From VRUE01 sp963702705 (GTDB lineage Bacteria > Actinomycetota > Thermoleophilia > Solirubrobacterales > 70-9): DNA of 64,000 bases. Below are positions 1 to 8,189 of this stretch, in pieces. The stretch lies in contig CAVPDR010000007.1 in NCBI GenBank assembly GCA_963702705.1, forward strand, positions 620,001-684,000. Direction: 5' to 3'. The translations under genes and the position numbers were made by a program. The notes under the pieces are model-generated. The model made no database searches. It saw only the letters and a list, made by a program, of their open reading frames with translations, and was not told the DNA's origin. Position 1 is the stretch's first letter; every line of letters begins with the position of its first letter.

Positions 1-1058
1 CGTCCTGCCCTGCTGCGAGCCGGATCGGCCGCACCTACTCCGGCTACGGTGTCGGCTCGGTGCTCGCCTACGCCCCTGGGAACCTCTACCTCGCGGGTCC
101 GTATCGCGGCTCCACGTTCTCGGTCGTGGCCATCGACTCCGCCCTCGTCGGGCCCTTCGATCTGGGCACGGTGATCGTGCGCTCGGCGGTCCGCATCGAC
201 CCGGTTACGGCGCAGGCCTCGATCGACGCGACCGGCACCGATCCGATCCCTCACATCATCGACGGCGTGCCGATCCACCTGCGCGACATCCGCGCCTACA
301 TCGACCGCTCCGGCTTCACCGTCAACCCGACCAGCTGTGAAAAATTCACCGTGGCGTCCGCCCTGAACGGCGCCGGCCTGCGCTTCGGCGACAGCTCCGA
401 CGACACGCTGGCCACCGCCACGGCGCCCTTTCAGGCATTCGACTGCGCCTCGCTCGGCTTCAAGCCGCGGATCGGCCTGAGGCTGAAGGGCGGGACCGAG
501 CGCGGCGACCACGCCGCGCTCCAGGTCGTGGTCCGGCCGCGGCCCGGCGACGCCAACATCCGCTCCGCTCAGGTGACGCTGCCCCCGTCCCTTTTCCTCG
601 AACAGGGCAACATCAAGACGATCTGCAGCAACGCCCGGTTCGCAGCCCACACCTGTCCGCCGGGGTCCATCTACGGTCACGTTCGCGCCTTCACGCCGTT
701 GCTCGAAGCTCCGATGGAAGGCCCCGCCTACTTGCGCTCGTCCTCCCACAGCCTGCCCGATCTCGTCTTTGCCCTGCGCGGGCACGGCATCGAGGTCGAC
801 GTCGCCGGCCGGATCGATTCGTTCAAGGGGGGGATACGGGGCACCTTCCCGACGATTCCCGACGCGCCTGTGAGCAAGTTCGTGCTGACGATGAAGGCGG
901 GCAGGCGGGGCGTGCTCGTCAATGCGGAAAACCTCTGTGCGAAAGCCCAGCCCGCGACGGCGACGCTCGTCGGGCACGCCAACCGCGGCTGGCGTTTGCA
1001 CCCCAAGTTGAAGGTCGAGTGCAAGAAGAAGAGAGCGAAGGGACGGCCGGGGCAATGA
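1..1058 (+). CDS. Large surface/secreted protein, C-terminal part (5' truncated)
   Basis: The reading frame is open from base 3 with no stop upstream, so the gene begins before the window. The visible part has Cys-Pro and Ser-Arg-Ile-Gly pairs, a GPFDLGTV segment, VDP and an NPTSC motif. From memory this pattern recurs in very large, repetitive secreted proteins of Solirubrobacterales whose function is unknown. Cysteines are spaced regularly, which would fit disulfides outside the cell. The C-terminus is Lys/Arg-rich. The stop TGA overlaps the ATG of the next gene (ATGA), so the two are probably co-transcribed. No enzyme motif is visible and no function can be assigned. Confidence 0.75.
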   Translation, partial: SCPAASRIGRTYSGYGVGSVLAYAPGNLYLAGPYRGSTFSVVAIDSALVGPFDLGTVIVRSAVRIDPVTAQASIDATGTDPIPHIIDGVPIHLRDIRAYIDRSGFTVNPTSCEKFTVASALNGAGLRFGDSSDDTLATATAPFQAFDCASLGFKPRIGLRLKGGTERGDHAALQVVVRPRPGDANIRSAQVTLPPSLFLEQGNIKTICSNARFAAHTCPPGSIYGHVRAFTPLLEAPMEGPAYLRSSSHSLPDLVFALRGHGIEVDVAGRIDSFKGGIRGTFPTIPDAPVSKFVLTMKAGRRGVLVNAENLCAKAQPATATLVGHANRGWRLHPKLKVECKKKRAKGRPGQ

Positions 1059-2938
1059 GGATTCGAGCGCTTTCGGCGGTGCTTGCCTGCGCCTTGGCCG
1101 GCGGGCTGTTCAGCGTTGAGGCAAACGATGCCGTGGCCTACCGGGCGCCTGCCAAGCAGGAAGAAAACCCCCCTGGGCAGGAAGACCAGTGGATCCCGAA
1201 CAATGCCCTGGAAAGGCTCCCGTTGTTCCCGGCCGACGAACGGCAGATCGAGGGCGCCTGTGGTCTCGCGGTCTCGACCGTCAGCACCTTCTACGTCTCC
1301 GACTACTACCACCGCGCGGTGCACACCTTCGCTCTCGACGGCAACTACATCCGCACCGATTTTCTGGCCGGCGGTAACCCGTCCCCCGTCCTCGAACCGA
1401 TCAACGAACTCAATGCGGTCTGCGGTCTCGCGGTGGATCCCGCTGGGACTCTCTATGCCGCCAACTTCCACCAGGGCGTGCTGCGCCTGCCGGGCGAAGA
1501 GGTGGTCGACCCGGGCGAATCGACCGGCATCGCCGTCGATGACGAAGGCAACCTCTACGTCGACGATCGCACCTACGTCGCGGTTTACGACGCCCCGGTC
1601 GAACCGGGCGAGGCAGCCGCGGAACAGGTCGGGCTCGGCAGCCTCACCGACGCCTACGGCCTCGCGGTGGATTCCAAATCAGGCCGCCTCTACGTCGCCG
1701 ACGCCGCCGAAGAGAACGTCAAGGTCTTCGAACCCGGCGGCGATCCGTCGGTTCCGGTGCAGACGATCGATGGTCCGGCCGGCAAAACCAGCTTCAGCTC
1801 GCTGGCAAACGGGTCGCTGGCGGTCGACGAAAGCGCCACCGAAGGCGAAGGGCACCTACTGGTCGTCGATGACCTGAAACCGCGTTTCGAATTCCCGGAA
1901 GCCGCCGTCTATGAGTTCGACGCCGAAGGGGCCTACCTGGACAGGTTGCAGGTAAGGAGGGTCGGGCCGCAGGGTGCGGAACGGTCCTGGGGCCCGATCT
2001 TTGGCGAACCGTCCGGGATCGCGGTCGATTCGAAAAGCGGCGACCTCTACGTCACGACCGGCAATAGCGAACACTCCAACGTGGTCAAGTACGGGCCCTA
2101 CGCGCAGTTCGCGCCACCCTCGCCGGGGGGCGGAGGGGGCCCCTCGATCGACGGCGGTGCGTCGGCCTCTCGCTCGAGCACGGGAGCGGTCCGCCCGGGC
2201 GCTGAGGGCGGCAGCGCCGCCTCTGCCTCGGTGGTCGTGCAGCGTCGCGGCGTGCGGGTCAGCTTCGACGGCGACCTGACGCCACACGCGTTGCCCCGTC
2301 ACGGCATGGGACCGGTCGGGATCGAGGTCGACGCCAAGATCTCGGCGACGGGGGGCGGAGATCCGCCGCAGTTGCGGCGCATCTCGATCGCGATCAACCG
2401 CAACGGGCAGTTCAGCCCGCAGGGCCTGCCCGTCTGCCGCCTCGACCAGATCCAGCCGTCGACCACGGCCGGCGCGCTCGCGGCCTGCGGGCGCTCCCTG
2501 GTCGGCGAAGGCCATTTTTCGGCGAACGTCAAGCTGCCCCAGCAGTCGCCCTTCCCCTCCGAGGGCAAGGTCCTGGCCTTCAACGGCCGCCTTCACGGCA
2601 AGCCGGCGATCCTCGCCCACATCTACGGCACTCAGCCGGCGCCGACCTCGACCGTGCTGCCATTCCTGCTGCGCGGCGCCCACGGCGCATACGGCACGAC
2701 GCTCGAAGCCTCGCTGCCTCAGGCGACGGGAAGCTGGGGCTACGTGACGGGCCTGCGAATGAGCCTGCGGCGTCGCTTCAGCTACCGGGGCAGGTCCCAC
2801 AGCTACCTGAGCGCTGGCTGCCCGGCACCCGCGGGGGTGCGGGTGGCCGGCTTCCCCCTGGCGCGCACCAGCTTCGCTTTCGCCGGCGACCTGACGCTGG
2901 TCTCGGTGCTGAATCGAACCTGCCGGGCGCAGGGCTAA
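1055..2938 (+). CDS. Secreted NHL-repeat beta-propeller protein
   Basis: About 627 residues. I chose ATG 1055, which overlaps the previous stop, because it opens a clear signal peptide (basic MRIR, then an Ala/Leu-rich core). An upstream in-frame GTG at 1019 would place 12 charged residues before it. Residues about 50-350 hold repeated blades of the type GLAVD..GTLYVAD (for example YGLAVDSKSGRLYVAD), the mark of NHL/SMP-30-like propellers. A Gly/Pro/Ser linker follows, then a beta-rich C-terminal domain with paired cysteines that resembles the end of the preceding protein. It is probably an exported structural or binding protein; the ligand is unknown. Confidence 0.75.
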   Translation: MRIRALSAVLACALAGGLFSVEANDAVAYRAPAKQEENPPGQEDQWIPNNALERLPLFPADERQIEGACGLAVSTVSTFYVSDYYHRAVHTFALDGNYIRTDFLAGGNPSPVLEPINELNAVCGLAVDPAGTLYAANFHQGVLRLPGEEVVDPGESTGIAVDDEGNLYVDDRTYVAVYDAPVEPGEAAAEQVGLGSLTDAYGLAVDSKSGRLYVADAAEENVKVFEPGGDPSVPVQTIDGPAGKTSFSSLANGSLAVDESATEGEGHLLVVDDLKPRFEFPEAAVYEFDAEGAYLDRLQVRRVGPQGAERSWGPIFGEPSGIAVDSKSGDLYVTTGNSEHSNVVKYGPYAQFAPPSPGGGGGPSIDGGASASRSSTGAVRPGAEGGSAASASVVVQRRGVRVSFDGDLTPHALPRHGMGPVGIEVDAKISATGGGDPPQLRRISIAINRNGQFSPQGLPVCRLDQIQPSTTAGALAACGRSLVGEGHFSANVKLPQQSPFPSEGKVLAFNGRLHGKPAILAHIYGTQPAPTSTVLPFLLRGAHGAYGTTLEASLPQATGSWGYVTGLRMSLRRRFSYRGRSHSYLSAGCPAPAGVRVAGFPLARTSFAFAGDLTLVSVLNRTCRAQG

Positions 2939-2954
2939 ACGCCTTTTACGTAGT

Positions 2955-2972
2955 TATGAAGATCTGTTCATA
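2955..2972. promoter_or_regulatory. Palindrome upstream of ftsE (possible operator)
   Basis: TATGAA and TTCATA flank a 6-base centre in the 128-bp AT-richer gap between the NHL gene and ftsE. The symmetry and position fit a regulator site or promoter element for the ftsEX operon. No factor is identified. Confidence 0.3.
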
Positions 2973-3000
2973 GTTCGCTAGTCTCTCGCTAACTCAGCTT

Positions 3001-3020
3001 GGGCGCGTAATTGCGCGCCC
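3001..3020 (+). other. Short hairpin in ftsE 5' region
   Basis: GGGCGCG and CGCGCCC enclose six bases (TAATTG), about 47 bp before the ftsE start. It could be a leader hairpin or the terminator of the NHL gene. There is no T-tract. Confidence 0.3.
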
Positions 3021-3066
3021 GGCGAGGCGCAGGAGTCACCCTGTATTCGCAGAAGGGACCGCGGGC

Positions 3067-3912
3067 ATGGCCAGATTGCGCAAGCGAAAGACGGGCGGCG
3101 AGGAGCCGCAGCGACGGCGGCCGGGAGGCAAGCCGATCATCGAGCTGCGCGACGTGACCAAGGTCTACCCGGGTGGCCACATGGCGCTTGACCGGGTCTC
3201 GCTGGCGATCGATCGCGGCGAGTTCGCCTTTCTTGTCGGCCCCACGGGTTGCGGCAAGTCGACTTTGATCAAGATGCTGATCCGGGAGCTCGAGGCGACC
3301 GAGGGCCAGGTCCGCATCGCCGGCCGCGACATCGGCGCCCTGCCGGAGAAGAAGATCCCGCAGCTGCGGCGCAACATCGGCACCGTCTTCCAGGACTTCA
3401 AGCTGCTGCCCGACCGGACCGTCTACGACAACGTCGCCTACGCGCTGCAGGTGATCGGAGCCAGCCGCGCCGAGATCCGCACCCAGGTGCCGGAGACGCT
3501 GCGCCTCGTCGGCCTCTCGACCAAGCTGCACAGCTACCCCGATCAGCTCTCCGGCGGCGAGCAGCAGCGCGTCTCGATCGCCCGCGCCTTCGTCAACCAT
3601 CCCCCGCTGCTGCTCGCCGACGAGCCCAGCGGCAACCTCGACCCCGTGACCTCGATCGGGGTGATGCAGCTGCTCTACCGGATCAACAAGACCGGGACGA
3701 CCGTCGTCGTCGTCACCCACGATCGCGAGATGGTCGACAACATGCGTCGCCGCGTGATCGAGCTCTACGAGGGCCGCGTCGTCCGCGACGAGGTCAGCGG
3801 TGGCTACACCGAGGAGTCGACGACCGAGTTCGGCGTCCGCATGCGGGCCGAGATGGGCGTCGCCCCCGAGGGTCAGACCAACGGCCACGACTCCCACGAC
3901 TCGCTTTTTTAG
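3067..3912 (+). CDS. ftsE: Cell-division ABC ATPase FtsE
   Basis: FtsE drives the FtsEX complex at the septum, transmitting ATP hydrolysis through FtsX to activate cell-wall hydrolases. All ABC motifs are visible: Walker A GPTGCGKST (residues 58-66), Q-loop Q109, signature LSGGEQQR (161-168), Walker B LLLADEP (181-187) and H218. At 281 residues it is longer than the usual 220-230, with a basic 22-residue N-terminal extension and an acidic/His-containing tail of about 40 residues. ftsX starts on the base after its stop. The ftsEX-to-smpB-to-ssrA order matches mycobacterial gene order, with extra genes inserted here. Confidence 0.95.
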   Translation: MARLRKRKTGGEEPQRRRPGGKPIIELRDVTKVYPGGHMALDRVSLAIDRGEFAFLVGPTGCGKSTLIKMLIRELEATEGQVRIAGRDIGALPEKKIPQLRRNIGTVFQDFKLLPDRTVYDNVAYALQVIGASRAEIRTQVPETLRLVGLSTKLHSYPDQLSGGEQQRVSIARAFVNHPPLLLADEPSGNLDPVTSIGVMQLLYRINKTGTTVVVVTHDREMVDNMRRRVIELYEGRVVRDEVSGGYTEESTTEFGVRMRAEMGVAPEGQTNGHDSHDSLF

Positions 3913-4839
3913 ATGTCACGGCTTTTCTTCTTCATCCAGGAGGCATTCCGGGCGCTGCGCCGCAACGCGGCGCCGAGCATGGCGGCGATCGTCACCACGG
4001 TCACCACCGTGGTCCTGCTCGGCGTGCTGATCCCGGTCTTCCAGACGGCGCAGGCCAAGAGCGATGCGGTGCGCGAAAGCCTCGAGTTCCGCGTTGCCGT
4101 CTACGACGACGCCACCCAGGGCGAAATCGACGCCCTGGAAGACAAGCTGCTCGCGATCCCGCACGTCGCCTCGGTCCATTTCATCAACAAGGCCGCGGCG
4201 CTCAAGGAACTCGAAAAGGACCTCGGCAAGAGCAAGAGCGAAGACCTGCTCGCCCAGGTCCACCGCAACCCGCTGCCGCGCAACTTCGCCGTCAAGGCCG
4301 ACGACGCCTCGAACCTCGCCGCCGTCCGCGCCGCGGTCACGCCGCCCGGGCCGAACGGCGAGCCGAAGCCGATCTCCTCGATCATCCCGGCCAAGAACGG
4401 CGTCTTCGACCGCCAGGAAGACACCAACAAGATCGAGCAGGTGACGGGGGCGCTGAAGATCGTCCTGACCGTGATCACGTTGCTGCTGCTGGCCGCCTCG
4501 CTGATGCTGGTCGGCAACACGATCCGGCTCTCGATCTACACCCGCCGCCGCGAGGTCGAGGTGATGAGGCTGGTCGGCGCGACCCGCTGGTTCATCCGCT
4601 GGCCCTTCATGATCGAGGGCGTGATCGTCGGCTTCGCCGGCGGCCTGGTAGCAATACTGATCCTGTGGCTGGGCAAGATCACGATCGTCGACCCGCTGGG
4701 CAGCAGCATCTCCTTCCTGGCGGCGCAGAACAACAGCACCCTCTCCTTCCCGGCCCTGGTCGCGATCCTGTTCGGCGCCGCGGTGCTGGTCTCGGCGGTC
4801 GGTTCCGGCGTCACCCTGCGCCGCTTCCTCAAGGTCTGA
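3913..4839 (+). CDS. ftsX: Cell-division membrane protein FtsX
   Basis: 308 residues with the FtsX plan: a short cytoplasmic start, one membrane helix (about 23-45), a large extracellular domain (about 46-175) and three C-terminal membrane helices. The start directly abuts the ftsE stop, so the pair is translationally coupled. FtsX relays FtsE ATPase activity to peptidoglycan hydrolases outside the membrane. The next gene, a secreted S41 protease 7 bp downstream, is an attractive functional partner, but that link is inference from position. Confidence 0.93.
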   Translation: MSRLFFFIQEAFRALRRNAAPSMAAIVTTVTTVVLLGVLIPVFQTAQAKSDAVRESLEFRVAVYDDATQGEIDALEDKLLAIPHVASVHFINKAAALKELEKDLGKSKSEDLLAQVHRNPLPRNFAVKADDASNLAAVRAAVTPPGPNGEPKPISSIIPAKNGVFDRQEDTNKIEQVTGALKIVLTVITLLLLAASLMLVGNTIRLSIYTRRREVEVMRLVGATRWFIRWPFMIEGVIVGFAGGLVAILILWLGKITIVDPLGSSISFLAAQNNSTLSFPALVAILFGAAVLVSAVGSGVTLRRFLKV

Positions 4840-4846
4840 GCCCGGC

Positions 4847-6031
4847 GTGAGGAGCGGCTGGATCGTGGCCTCGGTGGCTGCGCTGATCGTCGTCCTCTGC
4901 GCCGGGATCTGGCTCGGCGGTCACCCCGCGAAGCTGCCCGAATTCCTCCGCGACCGCTTCGTCGACGACGGCGCCGGACTCAACCTGGAAGCGAGCGAAC
5001 TGATCGAGGACAACTACTACCGGCGCGTCGGCTCGAGCGAGCTGACCAACGGCTCGTTGCAGGGCATGGTCCGCGAGTTGCGCCTGCGCCACCACGACCG
5101 CTTCTCCGACTACTTCTCGCCCGAAAGCCTGGCCCGCTTCAACGACGAGATCGCCGGCCGCTTCTCCGGCATCGGCCTCACCGTGACCGAAGTGAAACAG
5201 GGTCTGCGCATCGAAAAAGCATTTCCCGATTCGCCGGCGGAAAAGGCCGGGCTCGAAAGCGGCGATTTGATCGTCTCGGTCGAAGGCGACTCGATCGCGG
5301 GGGAGCGCAGCGAAGTCTCGACCGAGAAGATCAAAGGCCCGGAAGGAACCGAGGTGACGATCGGGGTCAAGAAATCCCCGCACGGCAGGGTTCGAGAGCT
5401 GGAAATCGAGCGGGCCCAGATCTCACTGCCCAACGTGACCAGCAAAGTCGAGCAGGTGGGCAATCGCACGCTCGGCCATGTGCGGATGATCTCCTTCAGC
5501 GAAGGCGTCCACGCGCAGCTGCGCGCAGCGGTGCAGAAGGTCGAGAGAGAAGGGGCGGAAGGGATCGTGCTCGACCTGCGCGGCAACGGCGGCGGCCTGC
5601 TCGAGGAAGCGGTGCTGAGCGCGAGCGTCTTCCTGCCGAAGGACGAAGTCGTCGTCACCACGAACTCACGCACCCAGGGCCACGCGGTCTACGAGACCGC
5701 CGGCGACAACCTGCCGAAAGTGCCGATGGTCGTCCTGATCGACCGCAACACGGCCTCGGCGGCGGAGATCCTGACCGCGGCGCTGGCCGATGACGCCGGC
5801 GCCAAGACGGTCGGCACCCGCTCTTACGGCAAGGGCGTCTTCCAGCAGGAGATCGACCTCTCCAACGGCGGAGCGCTGAAGCTGACGATCGGCGAATACT
5901 TCACTCCCGATGGGGTCAACCTGGCCAACAGCCACGGCATCCACCCGGACGTGCCCGCGCCCAACCTGCCGCAGACCCGGCGCGACGAGGGCCTCGAACG
6001 CGCCCTGGAGGTACTGGCGGCCGAAAAATGA
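4847..6031 (+). CDS. S41 family C-terminal processing peptidase (CtpA-like)
   Basis: 394 residues: N-terminal signal/anchor helix (7-23), a region with a C-terminal-processing fold, a PDZ domain (about 100-185; GIGLTV and SPAEKAGLESGD) and the S41 catalytic domain. LDLRGNGGG (242-250), Ser304 in NTASAAE and Lys329 in YGKG give the Ser-Lys dyad. Such proteases cleave envelope proteins at the C-terminus. The GTG start 7 bp after ftsX implies one operon with ftsEX, suggesting a role in septal wall remodelling. Its stop is followed after 3 nt by palindromic repeat A. Confidence 0.92.
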   Translation: MRSGWIVASVAALIVVLCAGIWLGGHPAKLPEFLRDRFVDDGAGLNLEASELIEDNYYRRVGSSELTNGSLQGMVRELRLRHHDRFSDYFSPESLARFNDEIAGRFSGIGLTVTEVKQGLRIEKAFPDSPAEKAGLESGDLIVSVEGDSIAGERSEVSTEKIKGPEGTEVTIGVKKSPHGRVRELEIERAQISLPNVTSKVEQVGNRTLGHVRMISFSEGVHAQLRAAVQKVEREGAEGIVLDLRGNGGGLLEEAVLSASVFLPKDEVVVTTNSRTQGHAVYETAGDNLPKVPMVVLIDRNTASAAEILTAALADDAGAKTVGTRSYGKGVFQQEIDLSNGGALKLTIGEYFTPDGVNLANSHGIHPDVPAPNLPQTRRDEGLERALEVLAAEK

Positions 6032-6033
6032 TC

Positions 6034-6080
6034 TTCCGCTGTGCCTTTTCCCCGCTATGCAGAGATAAGGAACAGCGGAG
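6034..6080. repeat. Dispersed palindromic repeat, copy A
   Basis: Left arm TTCCGCTGTGCCTT and right arm AAGGAACAGCGGA form a hairpin with one mismatch and a loop of about 20 nt containing CTAT. It fills the gap between the S41 protease stop and the GTG of the RNase gene, and the right arm runs into a GGAGGG ribosome-binding sequence. It is related in sequence and placement to copies at 56943-56986 and 32478-32524. Confidence 0.6.
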
Positions 6081-6089
6081 GGTGTTCTG

Positions 6090-7700
6090 GTGAGCAGGCG
6101 CGACTGGCGCTACTACCGCGAGCGGCAGAGGGCTCGCGGCCGAGGGAAGCGGCGGGCAGCGCCGAGAAACGCGCGCGAGGCGGTCGACGCGCTGCTCTCC
6201 GAGCGCCTCGGCCGGCGTGGCTTCCCCGCCGCGCTCGAGCTCGAAGCCGGGCGCGCTGCCGATGCGGCCGAGGCCGAGGACATCCGCCGCCGCGACCTCA
6301 CCGAGCTTCCCACCTTCACCGTCGATCCCGCGACGGCGCGGGACTTCGACGACGCGGTGTCGGCCCGGCGCGAGGACGACGGCCTGCGCCTCTGGGTCCA
6401 CATCGCCGACGTCGCCGCCCACGTCAGGCCCGGCTCGCCGCTGGACCTCGAGGCGCGCCGCCGCGCCAACAGCACCTACGCGCCGGGAGCGGTCGAGCCG
6501 ATGCTGCCGCGAGCTCTGAGCGAGGAGGCCTGCAGCCTGGCGCCGGGGGTCGAGCGGCTGGCGGTCACGGCGGAGGTCGAGCTCGGTTCCGACGGTCACC
6601 CCCGTGCCACCAGCTTCTACCGCAGTCGCATCCGTTCCGACGCTCGCCTCAACTACGACGAACTCGATCTGATCTTCGCCGGGAAGGCGGCCGCACCCGA
6701 GTGCGTAGTCGAGCCACTGGCGATCGCCCGCGCGGCGGCTGCGGCGCTGGGCGAGCGTCGCGGCTCGACCAGCCTCGACATCGACTCCGCCGAGCCAGAG
6801 TTTCGCTTCGACTCGGGCGGCAACGTGGCTGCTGCCCGGTCCGTGCCGCAGACCGAGGCCCACCGGCTGATCGAGCGGCTGATGATCCTCACCAACGAAC
6901 AGGTGGCCCAGCTGCTGGAGCGCAAGCGCGTACCCGCCGTCTATCGCGTCCACGCCCAGCCCGACCCGGGCAGGGTCGAGCGGATGGTCGAACAGTTGCA
7001 CGCGCTCGGCGTGCCGACGCCGCCGTTGGGGCAGGGCCTCGCCCCGAGCCAGGCCGGTGAGGTCGCCGCCGAGGCGAGCCGGCTGGTGGTCGCCGAGGCC
7101 TCGCGGCGTGGGCACGGCCGCGAGGCGTATACATCGCTCGTGCTCCGTTCGCTCATGCAAGCGCAATACAGCGACCGCAACAGCGGCCACGCCGGCCTGG
7201 GCAGCCCTGCCTATTGCCACTTCACCTCGCCGATCCGGCGCTATCCCGATCTGCTCGTCCACCGGGCGCTGCTGGCGACGCTGGGCGAGGGGGAGGTGGC
7301 GCCGCGGGCGGCGGAGGCGCGGGAGGTCGCCTGGCACTGCAGCGAAAGCGAGCGCGAGTCGGCGCGGATCGAGCGCGACGCCGACGACATTTGCGCTGCC
7401 TTCCTGCTCGAGCGCGAGCTCGGCCGGCGCGGGGCGGAGGCCGAGTTCGAGGGCGAGGTGTCGGGGACGATCCGCGCCGGCGCCTTCGCTGCCTTCGGCG
7501 GCGAGCTGGGCGACGTCTACGAGGGCTTCGTCCCGGCGCGGACGATGGGGGACGAGCGCTTCGAGCTGAACGAGACCGAGACGGCGCTGGTCGGGCGTGA
7601 TTCGGGCACCACGGTGGGCCTCGGCGATCCAATATCCGTCCGGGTCAGCGGGGTGGAGCCCGAGCGAGGCCGGGTCGATCTGGAGCTCGCCGATGGCTAA
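6090..7700 (+). CDS. RNB-domain 3'-5' exoribonuclease (RNase II/R family)
   Basis: 536 residues from GTG 6090, preceded by GGAGGG. The RNB catalytic core starts near residue 65 and carries the metal-binding motif DPATARDFDDAV (D79, D85, D87, D88). SPIRRYPDLLVHRAL is the conserved substrate-channel region, and residues about 455-535 form an S1 RNA-binding domain. Full RNase R is about 800 residues; here the N-terminal helix-turn-helix and cold-shock domains are missing, with only a short basic segment. It degrades RNA processively. Its end overlaps the smpB start, and RNase R works with SmpB/tmRNA in trans-translation, so the coupling makes sense. Confidence 0.88.
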   Translation: MSRRDWRYYRERQRARGRGKRRAAPRNAREAVDALLSERLGRRGFPAALELEAGRAADAAEAEDIRRRDLTELPTFTVDPATARDFDDAVSARREDDGLRLWVHIADVAAHVRPGSPLDLEARRRANSTYAPGAVEPMLPRALSEEACSLAPGVERLAVTAEVELGSDGHPRATSFYRSRIRSDARLNYDELDLIFAGKAAAPECVVEPLAIARAAAAALGERRGSTSLDIDSAEPEFRFDSGGNVAAARSVPQTEAHRLIERLMILTNEQVAQLLERKRVPAVYRVHAQPDPGRVERMVEQLHALGVPTPPLGQGLAPSQAGEVAAEASRLVVAEASRRGHGREAYTSLVLRSLMQAQYSDRNSGHAGLGSPAYCHFTSPIRRYPDLLVHRALLATLGEGEVAPRAAEAREVAWHCSESERESARIERDADDICAAFLLERELGRRGAEAEFEGEVSGTIRAGAFAAFGGELGDVYEGFVPARTMGDERFELNETETALVGRDSGTTVGLGDPISVRVSGVEPERGRVDLELADG

Positions 7701-8178
7701 GAAGGCGAAGAAGCAGCGCACCCCGGCCTCCGGCGACGTCGCCACCAACCGCCGTGCCCGGCATAAATTCGAACCGGTCGAGAAAATGGAGGCCGGGATC
7801 GTGCTGCTCGGCTCCGAGGTGAAGTCGCTGCGGGGTGGCAAGGCACAGATGACCGACGCCTACGCGGTGGTCCAAGACGGCGAGGTTTGGCTTCGCAACC
7901 TCCATATCCCGCCCTACGAGCCGGCCAGCCGCGAGAACCACGAGCCCGAGCGAGCGCGCAAGCTGCTCCTTCACAAGGGCGAGATCGAACGGCTGATCGG
8001 CAAGACCGCGGAGAAAGGATTGACCCTGATTCCGCTGCGGATCTACTTCAAGGGCTCGCGGGCAAAGGTCGAGCTGGCGCTGGCCCGCGGCAAGGAGGGT
8101 CGCGACCGCCGCCGCCAGATTGCGGACCGCGACGTGCGGCGTGAAGTCGAGCGCGAATTCAAGGGCAGGATGAGGTAG
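7693..8178 (+). CDS. smpB: SsrA-binding protein SmpB
   Basis: 161 residues from ATG 7693, overlapping the RNase stop by 8 bp. Family motifs include ATNRRARHKFE, GIVLLGSEVKSLR, ENHEPERARKLLLHK and a basic C-terminal tail (GRDRRRQIADRDVRREVE). SmpB binds tmRNA and brings it to stalled ribosomes. The tmRNA gene lies about 3.2 kb downstream on the same strand. A longer in-frame reading from 7597 is inside the RNase gene and lacks family similarity. Confidence 0.95.
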   Translation: MAKKAKKQRTPASGDVATNRRARHKFEPVEKMEAGIVLLGSEVKSLRGGKAQMTDAYAVVQDGEVWLRNLHIPPYEPASRENHEPERARKLLLHKGEIERLIGKTAEKGLTLIPLRIYFKGSRAKVELALARGKEGRDRRRQIADRDVRREVEREFKGRMR

Positions 8179-8189
8179 CTTCGGGGTTA

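Noticed and set aside
5916..7841. Long minus-strand ORF opposite the RNase gene
   Set aside because: Composition is Arg/Gly/Ala-rich with no family motif; it is the mirror of the GC-biased coding strand.
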